Shown here: piece after piece, positions 7,375 to 15,749 of the stretch
Position numbering within the stretch: the stretch's first letter is position 1
How the letters are laid out: every line of letters starts with the position of its first letter
From: CAYSYM01 sp964435115
GTDB taxonomy: Bacteria > Chloroflexota > UBA6077 > CF-72
NCBI GenBank assembly: GCA_964435115.1
Contig: CAYSYM010000045.1
Location: 1 to 31,317 of the forward strand
Reading direction: 5' to 3'
Length of the DNA: 31,317 nucleotides
Notes under the pieces: generated by a model
The model's database searches: none
Told to the model about the DNA's origin: nothing
What the model saw: only the letters and a program-made list of their open reading frames with translations
Position numbers and translations under genes: made by a program

Positions 7375-8187
7375 ATGAGCGTGGCGCAGAGGCTGGTGCA
7401 CCGCCGGGTCTTCTTCGGGACGCTCGCCGCCGGCGCGGCCGCGCTCGCAGTGCGTGTGGCCCTGCTGCCGCGGCCGCTGAGCGAGGCTGAGATCGCACGG
7501 CTGGGCGAGGTGTCGGGCGCGGGTAGCACTCCCGCCCCACCGGGTGATGCCTCGCCGACGCTGATGGCCGACACCCGGCCCCCTGATGCCGAGGTCAACC
7601 TGGCCGGATCGATGGGCCGCCTCAACCCACTCGCGCAGAACCTCGAGCTGGTGCCTCAGGCCACCCGGTTCCGCCAGAGCTTCAAGATCAACACCGTCGA
7701 GCGCGAGCCGCAGAAGGGCCTGGTCGACCGCCAGGCGTGGTCGGTCGCCGTGGATGGCCTCGCGGACAACCCCTTCGAGCTCACGCCGGCACTCCTGGCC
7801 GATCTCCCGCGAGCGGTGCGTGTGGCCGACTTCCACTGCGTGGAGGGCTGGGGCGTGCGCGACGTGCGTTGGGAGGGCGTGCAGCTCGCCACGCTTCTCG
7901 CGCATGCGGGCGTGCGCCCGGACGCCGGCTTCGCCACCTTCCTGACCCTCGGCGGCGTCTACGCGGACTCGCTCACGCTGGAGCAGGCGAGACACCCCGA
8001 CGTGCTGTTGGCGACGCACGTGAACGGCCAACCGCTCTCCGACCGACAGGGGTACCCCATCCGCCTCGTCGTGCCGTTCATGTATGGCTACAAGAGCGTC
8101 AAGTGGGTCGCCCGCGTCACGCTGGAGCCCAAGCGCCTCGTCGGCTTCTGGGAGCGCCGGGGCTGGCAGCTCGACCCGTACGTATGA
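7375..8187 (+). CDS. Molybdopterin-dependent oxidoreductase, sulfite-oxidase fold (MsrP/YedY-like)
   Basis: The 270-residue product starts with HRRVFFGTLAAGAAALAV, a twin-Arg-like or hydrophobic export/anchor segment, followed by a loose linker to about residue 100. The catalytic domain contains VADFHCVEGWG with C155 as the expected molybdenum ligand, then VRWEGVQLATLL, VYADSLTLEQA, LLATHVNGQPLSDRQGYPIRLVVPFMYGYKSVKWV and a final WERRGW. This is the SUOX/YedY fold that binds mononuclear Mo-molybdopterin. MsrP repairs periplasmic methionine sulfoxide with electrons from a membrane b-type cytochrome, and such a cytochrome gene is downstream. The true substrate could also be sulfite or another oxide. 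Function in the exported compartment is inferred. Confidence 0.88.
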   Translation: MSVAQRLVHRRVFFGTLAAGAAALAVRVALLPRPLSEAEIARLGEVSGAGSTPAPPGDASPTLMADTRPPDAEVNLAGSMGRLNPLAQNLELVPQATRFRQSFKINTVEREPQKGLVDRQAWSVAVDGLADNPFELTPALLADLPRAVRVADFHCVEGWGVRDVRWEGVQLATLLAHAGVRPDAGFATFLTLGGVYADSLTLEQARHPDVLLATHVNGQPLSDRQGYPIRLVVPFMYGYKSVKWVARVTLEPKRLVGFWERRGWQLDPYV

Positions 8188-8318
8188 CGATGGACGCACC
8201 GGCGGCGGCACGCAGCCGCGCCTTCACGCGCCGCGCCGCCCACCAGGTCCACTGGCCGACGTGCGGCACGGAGCGGCACTGGTACCGACGACTGGCTGAG
8301 CACACGAGACAAGGCTGA
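8184..8318 (+). CDS. Possible 44-aa peptide overlapping the molybdoenzyme stop
   Basis: ATG 8184 shares ATGA with the stop codon of the preceding gene and opens a 44-codon frame ending TGA at 8318, rich in Arg/Ala with a HWPTCGTERHWYRRLAEHT tail. The 4-nt overlap is the typical arrangement for coupled translation, but the product resembles nothing I know and may be chance. Confidence 0.2.
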   Translation: MTMDAPAAARSRAFTRRAAHQVHWPTCGTERHWYRRLAEHTRQG

Positions 8319-8397
8319 GAACGGAGAGCTTGCTCTGCTGGAGACAGGAGGCTCGGGCGCTAAGCGCTTCGCGCTCGCTCTTGAGGGGGCTCAGCAC

Positions 8398-9105
8398 GTG
8401 GGCCACAGTCTGGCACGATTTCGCGCACGTGGGGCCCAGGTACACAGCTACGTGGCGCGCTGGTCGCTGCCGATGCGCCTCATGCACTGGGGGCTGGCGG
8501 TCGCCTTCTTCGGCCTCCTCGCGTCAGGGCTGGCGCTGGGCAACCCCGACCTGCGGGGGATCCCATTCATGGGCTCCAAGCTGGTGCGCGAGCTGCACCT
8601 CACCTGGGCGGTGCTGCTCTTCGTCCTGCCGGCGGTCGCCGCAGCGTGGGACGGCTTCCGCGAGCTGCGCGCGCTGTGGGCCGAGGCTCGCCGGCCCGGC
8701 GGCGCGGCGGGTTGGCGGGGCGCCGTTGCGCCGGGCGACCGCCTGAACGTCGGCCAGCGGCTCAACCTGCTGGCCGTCGTGGGCCTGCTCGGTGGCCTCA
8801 CCATCACCGGCGCCGTGATCGCGCCGGAGGGTGGTCGGCCGGTGCCTCAGGCCGTGCGTGAGGTCGTCTACGAGGTCCACGTGCTGCTCGCCTATGCCAC
8901 CGTCCCGCTGGTGGCCGGCCACCTCTTGCTGGCGCTCGTCTACCCGCCCACCCGCTACCTCCTCCGCGGCATCATCCTCGGCTCGGTCCGAGCCGATCGG
9001 ACCGGTCAGCCCAGCACACGCTGGACGGCATCCCCGTCGACGCCGCGACCTGAGTCGCCGGACGCCTGCCACTACCCAGAGCCACGGACGGGCCGGGGCG
9101 CGTAG
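8398..9105 (+). CDS. Cytochrome b561/YedZ-like membrane b-type cytochrome
   Basis: A 235-residue protein with four hydrophobic spans. Candidate heme-ligating His are in RLMHWGLAVAFFGLL (H30), RELHLTWAVLLFVLP (H67), and the pair H161 and H175 in VHVLLAYATVPLVAGHLLLALVY. This spacing is typical of di-heme cytochrome b561 and formate-dehydrogenase-gamma families, which pass quinol electrons across the membrane. Because it follows the sulfite-oxidase-type molybdoenzyme, the likely role is to reduce that exported enzyme, as MsrQ does for MsrP. The sequence is not obviously MsrQ itself. GTG 8398 is chosen for GAGGGGGC at 8383-8390. The last 35 residues, after GIILGSVRAD, are Pro/Thr/Arg-rich and may be unstructured. 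Nothing else is seen in 8319-8397. Confidence 0.82.
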   Translation: MGHSLARFRARGAQVHSYVARWSLPMRLMHWGLAVAFFGLLASGLALGNPDLRGIPFMGSKLVRELHLTWAVLLFVLPAVAAAWDGFRELRALWAEARRPGGAAGWRGAVAPGDRLNVGQRLNLLAVVGLLGGLTITGAVIAPEGGRPVPQAVREVVYEVHVLLAYATVPLVAGHLLLALVYPPTRYLLRGIILGSVRADRTGQPSTRWTASPSTPRPESPDACHYPEPRTGRGA

Positions 9106-9249
9106 CCAGCAGCGCCTCGTGGCGACCTGCTGCCACGCATCGGACAGGGCGTCGGACAGCTCATGGCGGCGTAAGCCGGCGTCCCTCGGCCAGACGGACC
9201 ACCGCCGGGACCCGCCCTGCCTATCCTTGCGCGCCCAGCGGACTACGGA

Positions 9250-9516
9250 TCAAGATGGGGCCCGATACACCTCACGGCGGTGGCCGATCTTCACGACCTC
9301 GACGACCAGCTCGACATCCGTGGCGGTGTAGAGAATGCGGTAGCTGCCCTGCCGCAGTCGGTAGCGCTCCTGTGCGGAGAGCTTCTCGGATCCGGGTGGA
9401 CGGGGGTCGTCGCGCAGGCTCTCGATGCGCGCCAGGATCCGCTGCACATCGGCTCGGGGAATGCCGCGCAGATCCTTCGCGACGGAGGCCTTGAACCGCA
9501 GCTCATAGCGCGCCAT
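9250..9516 (-). CDS. RelE/ParE-family toxin
   Basis: The 88-residue product opens MARYELRFKASVAKDLRGIPRADVQRILARIESL and continues through PRPPGSEKL, RYRLRQGSYRILYTATDVELVVEVVKIGHRREVY. This is the full RelE/StbE toxin fold: an N-terminal strand and helices, the G-S-YRILY strand, and a basic H-RREVY end. Basic residues in RYRLRQGSYRI and GHRREVY match the mRNA-contact positions of RelE-type ribosome-dependent endoribonucleases. Its ATG lies inside the end of the antitoxin gene (14-nt overlap), so the pair is translationally coupled. Length and motifs look intact. Confidence 0.9.
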   Translation of the reverse strand: MARYELRFKASVAKDLRGIPRADVQRILARIESLRDDPRPPGSEKLSAQERYRLRQGSYRILYTATDVELVVEVVKIGHRREVYRAPS

Positions 9517-9736
9517 CGGCCTTGAGCTGCGCCAGGAGCTCCTCGTAGCTCAGGGGCTTCTCGCCAGCGCGCTCGGCGAAGACGGCGAGGTCTTCCTCGT
9601 CCTCGCGCAGGACAGCCCGGACTGCCTCGTTGACGATATCGGACATGCTGCGACGAGAAGAGGCGGCTTTGAGCCGGAGCGCCTGGTGCAGCTTAGGCTC
9701 GAGGTACAGGGTCGAGCGAATGGCGGTCGAGCTCAT
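9503..9736 (-). CDS. Ribbon-helix-helix antitoxin of the RelE-type module
   Basis: The 77-residue product begins MSSTAIRSTLYLEPKLHQALRLKAASSRRSMSDIVNEAVRAVL. The RSTLYL strand and two helices form the CopG-like ribbon-helix-helix DNA-binding fold, and the acidic EDEEDLAVF...KPLSYEELLAQLKADG tail is the usual toxin-binding part. ATG 9736 is chosen because GGAGGG lies 4-5 nt upstream; an ATG at 9772 would overlap the -10 box. It neutralises the toxin at 9250 and probably represses the operon through the inverted repeat at 9756-9771. Confidence 0.88.
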   Translation of the reverse strand: MSSTAIRSTLYLEPKLHQALRLKAASSRRSMSDIVNEAVRAVLREDEEDLAVFAERAGEKPLSYEELLAQLKADGAL

Positions 9737-9755
9737 GGGTCCCTCCGGAACGTCG

Positions 9756-9773
9756 TGATGCGTAGACATCATA
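9756..9773 (-). promoter_or_regulatory. Toxin-antitoxin promoter with operator-like inverted repeat
   Basis: The minus strand carries TATGAT (9773-9768) as a -10 box. It overlaps a perfect 5-bp inverted repeat TGATG-cgtaga-CATCA (9756-9771), of the size expected for two ribbon-helix-helix dimers. The antitoxin start is 20 nt downstream. Confidence 0.45.
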
Positions 9774-9949
9774 GCGCCAGGAGCGCGACCTGGGCGGGTG
9801 TGGTCTTGCCCCGGGCGGGCGGCTGCAACGCGCGTTCAGTTGCGCCCCGGAGTGGGTTTCAGCGGTGGACACGATCCACTGTGACCCGGGAGGCGCGCCG
9901 GTGCGCGGACAGCGATGGCGGAGCGTGCGCGGCGCCCGGGCGCCGCGCC

Positions 9950-10915
9950 TTACGCCCCGGCTGGCGAGCCGACGCTCCGGACCGGGGCCTCCTGCGTCTG
10001 GGCGTGGAGCACCATGCGGAGCTTGAGGATCGCGTAAATGGCGCGGTTGGCCGGGACCGGGACGCGGCACTGCGCCGCCAGACGGACGAGCGCGCCGCTC
10101 AGCGCCTCCAGCTCCGTCTTCCCGCCTCTTTCGAAGTCGCGCGCCATGGAGGCCTTCGTTGTCGGCGCCAGGCCGTCCGCGGCGGCGCGGGCGGCCCGGC
10201 TCGCCGCGTCGACGTCGTAGCCGCACGCCTTGGCCACCGCCGCGACCTCGGCGAACACCTCGTCCATGAGCGACACAGTCTCGGGCAGCGCTCGAATCGG
10301 CCCGACGCTGGACTGGCAGACGGAGGTCATCGCCGCGAGCGGGATGAGGAAGCACGCCTTCTCCCACAGCGCCCGCCGCCCATCAGGCGCCACCCGGACG
10401 TTCACACCCGCCGCGTTGAACCTCTCGGCCAGCCGCTCCAGGCGCGCTGTCGGCGGGCCGTCCAGCTCGGAGAGCGTCATGGTATGGGACGGGCTCAGGT
10501 GGGCGACCACGCCCGGCTCGGCGATTGTCGACTCGAGTGACGTAGTGCCGATCAGCACGGGCGCGCGGCCCACGATCGCCGCCACCTGGTCAGGTGCTTC
10601 CACGCCGTTCTGGACAGTGAGCAGCATGGAACCCGGGCCGAGCACCGGGAGCGCGGCGCGGGTGGCCGCCTCCAGATCGTAGGTCTTGACCGCCAGCAGC
10701 ACAAGGTCAGCCTGGCCCAGCTCCGACGGGTCGGCGCTGGCCGGCGCCCGAACCGTGAACTCGTCGAACTGTGCGCTCTCCACCCGCAGGCCGTGCTCCT
10801 TGATGGCCGCCAGGTGGGCGCCCCGCGCCACCAGCCCTACTTCATGGCCCGCGCGCGCAAGCAACCCGCCGTAGAACCCGCCAATGGCACCTGCTCCGAT
10901 CACGACGACACGCAT
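9950..10915 (-). CDS. panE: 2-dehydropantoate 2-reductase-like protein
   Basis: The 321-residue product follows the ketopantoate reductase plan: MRVVVIGAGAIGGFYGGLLARAG is the NADPH-binding Rossmann loop, LVLLAVKTYDLEAA and LTVQNGVEAPDQVA complete the N-terminal domain, and RRALWEKACFLIPLAAMTSV carries the expected catalytic Lys. The helical C-terminal domain contains TKASMARDFERGGKTELEALSGALVRLA, the family's T(S/K)SM..D...G..TEI signature. The reaction is reduction of ketopantoate to pantoate for pantothenate and CoA synthesis. Other members reduce similar 2-oxo acids, and no panB or panC is nearby. ATG 10915 is 8 nt after TATACT and gives the normal length; the frame upstream of it is unsupported. 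Confidence 0.87.
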   Translation of the reverse strand: MRVVVIGAGAIGGFYGGLLARAGHEVGLVARGAHLAAIKEHGLRVESAQFDEFTVRAPASADPSELGQADLVLLAVKTYDLEAATRAALPVLGPGSMLLTVQNGVEAPDQVAAIVGRAPVLIGTTSLESTIAEPGVVAHLSPSHTMTLSELDGPPTARLERLAERFNAAGVNVRVAPDGRRALWEKACFLIPLAAMTSVCQSSVGPIRALPETVSLMDEVFAEVAAVAKACGYDVDAASRAARAAADGLAPTTKASMARDFERGGKTELEALSGALVRLAAQCRVPVPANRAIYAILKLRMVLHAQTQEAPVRSVGSPAGA

Positions 10916-10923
10916 GGTGAGCC

Positions 10924-10929
10924 AGTATA
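10924..10929 (-). promoter_or_regulatory. -10 box TATACT, near-leaderless start of the reductase
   Basis: TATACT on the minus strand ends 8 nt before the ATG at 10915. No ribosome site separates them, which fits a leaderless transcript. No consensus -35 is visible at 16-18 bp. Confidence 0.55.
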
Positions 10930-11004
10930 GGCCGCGGGCCGTCTCCGGCCGGCGGGGGCTCCGGCTACCATGAGCCCGGTCCAGAGAGGAGATCCACGCC
11001 CCCG

Positions 11005-12426
11005 ATGCAGGTCCATCCAAGTGCCAGCTACTCCCTGACGATTCGCACTGAGACTGCCAACCAGCCCGGCATGCTCGGGCGGGTGACCACCGCCATTGGC
11101 GAGGAGGGCGGTGACATCGGCGCCATCGACATGGTCAGCGCGGGCGGCGGGCGGATGGTGCGCGACCTGACGGTCGCAGCGCGCGACGAGGCGCACGGCC
11201 AGGCGATCGTCGAGCGCCTGAGGCGCATCGCCGGAGTGCGCGTGATGCACGTGTCCGATCGCACGTTCCTCCTGCACCTGGGCGGCAAGATTGAGGTCGT
11301 TGGCCGCGTGCCCGTCAAGACGCGCGACGACCTGAGCATGGTCTACACACCTGGCGTCGCGCGCGTGTGCACGGCGATCGCCGAGGACCCGACCAAGCAG
11401 TGGGCGCTCACGATCAAGCGCCACACCATCGCCGTCGTGACGGATGGCTCGGCGGTCCTCGGGCTCGGCAACGTCGGACCCGCGGCCGCCCAGCCGGTCA
11501 TGGAAGGCAAGTGCATGATCTTCAAGGAGTTCGCCAACGTGGACGCCTTCCCGCTCTGCCTCGCCACCCAGGACCCGGACGAGATCGTCCGCGTGGTCCA
11601 GGCGATCGCGCCGGTGTTCGGCGGCATCAACCTCGAAGACATCGCGGCGCCGAAGTGCTTCCACGTCGAGGAGCGGCTGCGGCAGACGCTGGGGATCCCC
11701 GTGATGCACGACGACCAGCACGGCACCGCGGTCGTCGTGCTGGCCGCGCTCACGAACGCGCTGAAGGTGGTCGGGAAGCGGATGGAGAACGCCAGGATCG
11801 TGATCAGCGGCGTGGGCGCCGCCGGTGTGGCGACGGCGCGCATCCTGACGGTGGCGGGCGCCCGCCACCTCGTCGCCTGCGACCGGGCCGGGGCGCTCTA
11901 CCAGGGCCGCGCGGAGCACATGAACCCGTACAAGGAGATGCTCGCGGCAGCGACCAATCCGGACGGCGAGCGTGGCTCGCTGCACGACGTGCTCAGGGGA
12001 GCCGACGTGTTCGTGGGGGTCTCGAGCCCGGGCGTCATCTCCGCCGAGGACGTCAGGACGATGGCGGAGGACCCGATCGTCTTCGCCCTGGCCAACCCGA
12101 TCCCCGAGGTCCAGCCGGAGGCGCTGGCAGGCATCGCGCGGGTCGTCGCCACCGGCCGGAGCGACTACCCCAACCAGATCAACAACTCGCTCGCGTTCCC
12201 AGGCATCTTCCGCGGCGCGCTCGACGTCCAGGCCAGGGACATCAACGAGCCGATGAAGGTCGCGGCGGCCGAGGCGATCGCGCGCCTCGTCTCGGACGAC
12301 GAGCGGCACGAGGAGTACATCATCCCGAGCATGTTCGACCGCCGGGTGATGGAGGCGGTGGCGCAGGCCACGCGCGAAGCGGCCTGGGCCAGCGGCGTCG
12401 CGCGCAAGCCGAAGCCCGGCGAGTGA
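11005..12426 (+). CDS. NAD(P)-dependent malic enzyme with N-terminal ACT domain
   Basis: The 473-residue product converts malate to pyruvate, CO2 and NAD(P)H. Residues about 8-88 form an ACT domain (SLTIRTETANQPGMLGRVTTAIGEEGG...), a small-molecule sensor often present on malic enzymes of Chloroflexota, Actinobacteria and Firmicutes. The catalytic part shows the key motifs: SMVYTPGVARVC (Tyr114), EGKCMIFKEFANVDAFPLCL (active-site Lys), NLEDIAAPKCF (metal-binding Glu/Asp), MHDDQHGTAVVVLAAL, GVGAAGVATARI (nucleotide loop, about 269-278) and FALANPIPEV. Length is normal for the short prokaryotic class. AGAGGAGAT lies upstream at about 10983-10991. It is divergent from the reductase gene and ends 5 nt before the convergent nuclease gene. 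Confidence 0.93.
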   Translation: MQVHPSASYSLTIRTETANQPGMLGRVTTAIGEEGGDIGAIDMVSAGGGRMVRDLTVAARDEAHGQAIVERLRRIAGVRVMHVSDRTFLLHLGGKIEVVGRVPVKTRDDLSMVYTPGVARVCTAIAEDPTKQWALTIKRHTIAVVTDGSAVLGLGNVGPAAAQPVMEGKCMIFKEFANVDAFPLCLATQDPDEIVRVVQAIAPVFGGINLEDIAAPKCFHVEERLRQTLGIPVMHDDQHGTAVVVLAALTNALKVVGKRMENARIVISGVGAAGVATARILTVAGARHLVACDRAGALYQGRAEHMNPYKEMLAAATNPDGERGSLHDVLRGADVFVGVSSPGVISAEDVRTMAEDPIVFALANPIPEVQPEALAGIARVVATGRSDYPNQINNSLAFPGIFRGALDVQARDINEPMKVAAAEAIARLVSDDERHEEYIIPSMFDRRVMEAVAQATREAAWASGVARKPKPGE

Positions 12427-12431
12427 GGCGG

Positions 12432-14108
12432 CTACACAGGGCTCGAGGTCAGGCTGGCGATCGTCTGGCGGAGCGCGGGCACCGCATCCTCCGGCTCCTC
12501 GGGAGGAACGGGGACTTCGCGCGCCACGTCGCGATGCCGGCGCAGCCAGGCATCCAGGATGAGTATGTCGTCCAGCTCGTCGCGGGCCACCGGGCGCTCC
12601 ACCGTCTCGCGGTAGACCGCGCGGAGCAAGCCGCGGAGTGCCTGGGTGCTGGCGGGGACCGGCAGCGAGCACTCCTCCGCGAGCCGGCCGGCGCGCACCA
12701 GGAACAGGCGGGCGGTCCGCGGCGCCGCGGCGCGGGTGATCACCACGAGGTGGCGCTCGGCGAACGCCTGCAAGCGCTGCTGAGCGCCGACGAGGAGCTC
12801 CAGGTCCCTGATGCGGTCCCGCAGCACGGCCGCCTCTTCGAAGCGCAGCGCGTCAGCGAGCTGGTCGCGACGCTCCGCCAGCCGCTCGAGGAGGGTGCGA
12901 TCCTCGCCGTGCAGGATCCGTTCGGCCTCGCGCACGGCCGCCCGGTAGGCTTCGGGCCTGGCAGCCTCGGTGCAGGGGCCCAGGCAGCGGCGCATCTCCA
13001 GCAGTGGGCAGGCAGACCCGCCGGCGCGGCGCGGATCGCCGCACTGCCGGAGGCCAAGCTGTTCGTTGAGGAAGTCCACCACGCTGGCCACGACGCTGGC
13101 GCGGCGGAACGGGCCAAAGTACAGGGCACCGTCGGCGGGGCGCTCGCGGGTGGCAACCAGGCGCGGGAAGGGCTCCCGCAGGTCGAGCTTGACGAAGGGG
13201 TAGTCGCGATAGTCGCGCAGGAGCCGGTTGGCGTCGGGCAGGTAGCGCTTCACCAGCCTGGACTCGAGGAAGAGCGCCTCCAGCTCCGAGCCGGTCTCGA
13301 TCGCTTCGACGTCGGCGACGAACGGCAGCCGCTTCCGCAACGCGGGCTGGGCTGCGCTGCACACTGTGCCCGACGGCCGGAGGTGCTGTCGCACGCGCTG
13401 GCGCACGTTGACGCTCTTGCCCACGTAGACCACGTGCCCCTGCGCGTCCTTCAGGAGGTAGACCCCGGGACCAGCGGGCAGGCTGGCGACCTGGGCCTCG
13501 TCCACCCGGCCCTTGCGGCGATGGCCGCCAACGGACCGCTGCTGGAGCTGGAGGAGCTGGCCCAGCCGGTCGATCCCCTGCTCGCGCGCGGCCTGGAGGA
13601 GGTGCCCGAGGAGCGAGACCGTGGCCTCCGCGTCCGGGCGAGCCCGGTGGCGCTGCACGTAGCTGAGCCCGAGGTGGGCACACAGACTGTCGAGCTTGTA
13701 GCTCGGCAAGCCGGGCGCGAGCCGGCGGGCTAGGCGGAGCGTGCACAAGCGCTCGCACTCCCAGGAAATGGCGGCCCGCTGGAACGCCTGGGCGAGGAAG
13801 CCGTGGTCGAAGCTGGCGTTGTGGGCGACCAGCACCGCGCCGGCAGTGAAGCGGCGCAGCTCGGGCAGCACTTGCTCGACGGTGGGACGGCCGCGGACCG
13901 TTGCCGCGCTGATGCCGGTGAGCCGCGTGATGAATGGCGGGATGGCAACACGTGGATCGACCAGCGTCTCGAGGCAATCCTCCACGATGCCCGCGCGTAC
14001 CCGGATGGCGGCGAGCTCGATGACGCGGTCGTAGCGGGCGCTGGCCCCGGTCGTCTCGAGGTCAACGACGACGAAGGTCTGCTCGTGCAGCGGGGTGTGG
14101 GTCTGCAT
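12432..14108 (-). CDS. DEDDh exonuclease-UvrC/Cho fusion nuclease
   Basis: The 558-residue product combines two nucleases. Residues 10-180 are a DnaQ-type 3'-5' exonuclease: VVVDLETTG (D16, E18), HNASFDHGF (D101) and HRARPDA (H154, D159). Residues 208-290 are a GIY-YIG endonuclease as in the UvrC N-terminus (GPGVYLLKD...VVYVGKSVNVRQRVRQHL). Residues C356, C367, C375 and C379 match the spacing of the Fe-S cluster cysteines of UvrC. A UVR motif follows (about 407-440, LAERRDQLADALRFEEAAVLRDRI). The C-terminal RNase H-like and helix-hairpin-helix parts of true UvrC are absent. Actinobacterial relatives (Rv2191-like) share this plan; a role in alternative 3' incision/DNA repair is likely but not shown. 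The start ATG 14108 has only AGGGGC upstream. Confidence 0.9.
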   Translation of the reverse strand: MQTHTPLHEQTFVVVDLETTGASARYDRVIELAAIRVRAGIVEDCLETLVDPRVAIPPFITRLTGISAATVRGRPTVEQVLPELRRFTAGAVLVAHNASFDHGFLAQAFQRAAISWECERLCTLRLARRLAPGLPSYKLDSLCAHLGLSYVQRHRARPDAEATVSLLGHLLQAAREQGIDRLGQLLQLQQRSVGGHRRKGRVDEAQVASLPAGPGVYLLKDAQGHVVYVGKSVNVRQRVRQHLRPSGTVCSAAQPALRKRLPFVADVEAIETGSELEALFLESRLVKRYLPDANRLLRDYRDYPFVKLDLREPFPRLVATRERPADGALYFGPFRRASVVASVVDFLNEQLGLRQCGDPRRAGGSACPLLEMRRCLGPCTEAARPEAYRAAVREAERILHGEDRTLLERLAERRDQLADALRFEEAAVLRDRIRDLELLVGAQQRLQAFAERHLVVITRAAAPRTARLFLVRAGRLAEECSLPVPASTQALRGLLRAVYRETVERPVARDELDDILILDAWLRRHRDVAREVPVPPEEPEDAVPALRQTIASLTSSPV

Positions 14109-14390
14109 GCCCCTGGGCAGAGAGACGCCGCCTCCGGCGTTCTGTCAAGTCGGGCGGTGATCGTAGGTGGGCGCCGGGAACGGGCTCAACCGAGCTCCGG
14201 CCACGGACCGGACCGCCCGCCCCGCCCGTGACGCGCCTGTAACGGCTCCTCCACCCGTTTGGCCGCGAACGGGAAGCTGCCGAAGGCATCGCAGCGGCCG
14301 CCCGCCGCACAGCCCGCTTGCTGTGGGACCGCGAGAGGCTCCTGCCGGCCCCGAGTGTGGTCTGGGCCGTCGGCCGGGCGCTGCCCTCGG

Positions 14391-15743
14391 TCAGCGCCCG
14401 GCGCTCGGGGCGGAGCCGCCGCCCACGGCGAAGCCCGTGTAGGCGTAGGCTCGGTCGCTCGCATCCATGGCGCGTATCAACTCGGGGCCCGAGATCACGC
14501 GGTCCCAGCCGGGCCCCTCGCGCTCGAGCGGGCCGCCGATCGAGTCGTTGTAGAGGAAGCTCTCGCCCATGAGGCCCGTGACGACGATGTAGTGGTCGCC
14601 GTAGTACGGCGAGGCCGCACGGCGCGGCAGCGCCCGGTAGCGGACCTGCAGGATGACCGGCTCGCCCTGCCTGACACGCTGGCGCACCTCCAGGAGGGTC
14701 CAGCGGCGCAGCGTCACGCCATCGCCCGCGTACAGGCCGTTGATGCGCAGCCCGTAGCTCTCCGCCACGCGGGCAAGCGCCCACACGTACGACCCGGCGT
14801 CGTCATTGGCGGGGCTCATGTCCTGCGCCAGCAGCACCTGGCGGCGCAGGACTCCAGACGGCACGTTCAGCCCGAACGCCTCCAGCAGCATGCCCAGCGT
14901 GGCCGGGCCGCAGTTCGCGCCCTCGTACGGCGAGCCGTCGAGCTGCGAGCGGTACGGCACCCGGAGCCGCACGTCGGCAGCCAGGACGGACGGGTAGGCC
15001 CACGGCAGCAGGTCTGGAGGCGGGGCAGGCGTTCGCCGCACGTCCGCCGCCTCCACCCAGCCCTGGCCCGGCGGGACGGCGCGGCCGTCGCCCGGCAGGC
15101 GCACGCGGATGCGCCCGTCCCAGATTGGGTCAGGGCCGACGACCTCCACGGCCGTCTCTGCCGGCAACGCGGTGGAAGCGCCCGCCGAGCCGCTCGCAGC
15201 GGCCCACAGCGGAGCAGGCCGCGCGGTGGCGAGCCACAGAGGCGGCGTGCCGACCGGCCCGATGTCGTCCGTGCGCACCCAGCCGGGACCGGCCTGCCGG
15301 GCCACCCCGTCGCCCTCGAGGTACACCCGTGTCCAGTCCGCGCGGCTCTCGAGCAGCTTGAGCGTGGTCCACTGGGGCAGCACGCTGAAGACGGGCGCCC
15401 GGTCGTCCGGCGCCGCGCGGAGGGCCGTCTCGCGGTGGTTCCGCAGCCAGCGCGCCGCGAGGTCGGCGCGCAGCGCCGCTGCCAGCGGGTGCTCGGTGGC
15501 CGGCGGTGGCGCCGAGCTGGCGAGGGGCGCGGTGGCGGGTTCCGGCTGGGTGGCCGGCGCGGGCGTCCCTGCCGCGTTCGCCCCGGGCGCCGGGAGCTGG
15601 GCCACCAAAGCTGCAGGCTGGGCGGCGAGGCTCGGCGATGGCCCGCGGTCGGCAGCCCGGCCGGGAAGCATCCACAGCGCCAGAGCTGCGGCCAGCACGA
15701 CTACCAGGCCGGAGAGCAGCGTGCGAGAGGCGTGGCGATCCAC
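14391..15743 (-). CDS. Secreted or anchored C39-like cysteine peptidase with SH3-type domains
   Basis: The 450-residue protein has an N-terminal membrane segment (LLSGLVVVLAAALALWML, about 8-26), an Ala/Pro linker, two bacterial SH3-like domains (about 100-162 and 165-238) and a C-terminal papain-like domain. The catalytic residues are SPYEGANCGPATLGMLLEAFG (C278), PYYGDHYIVVTGL (H384) and LYNDSIGG (N399/D400), the arrangement of C39/C39-like peptidases. It probably acts outside the membrane on peptides or cell-wall material; the SH3 modules usually bind wall polymers. No bacteriocin exporter or precursor is nearby, so a leader-peptidase role is unlikely. GTG 15743 is preferred over upstream codons because it follows a -10 box and opens directly into the anchor. 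Region 14109-14390 behind it shows no gene. Confidence 0.85.
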   Translation of the reverse strand: MDRHASRTLLSGLVVVLAAALALWMLPGRAADRGPSPSLAAQPAALVAQLPAPGANAAGTPAPATQPEPATAPLASSAPPPATEHPLAAALRADLAARWLRNHRETALRAAPDDRAPVFSVLPQWTTLKLLESRADWTRVYLEGDGVARQAGPGWVRTDDIGPVGTPPLWLATARPAPLWAAASGSAGASTALPAETAVEVVGPDPIWDGRIRVRLPGDGRAVPPGQGWVEAADVRRTPAPPPDLLPWAYPSVLAADVRLRVPYRSQLDGSPYEGANCGPATLGMLLEAFGLNVPSGVLRRQVLLAQDMSPANDDAGSYVWALARVAESYGLRINGLYAGDGVTLRRWTLLEVRQRVRQGEPVILQVRYRALPRRAASPYYGDHYIVVTGLMGESFLYNDSIGGPLEREGPGWDRVISGPELIRAMDASDRAYAYTGFAVGGGSAPSAGR

Positions 15744-15749
15744 CGGCCC

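Noticed and set aside
11367..13733. A 788-codon plus-strand frame through the malic enzyme and the nuclease gene
   Set aside because: It is out of frame with the malic enzyme and antisense to the nuclease; both of those have complete catalytic motifs.
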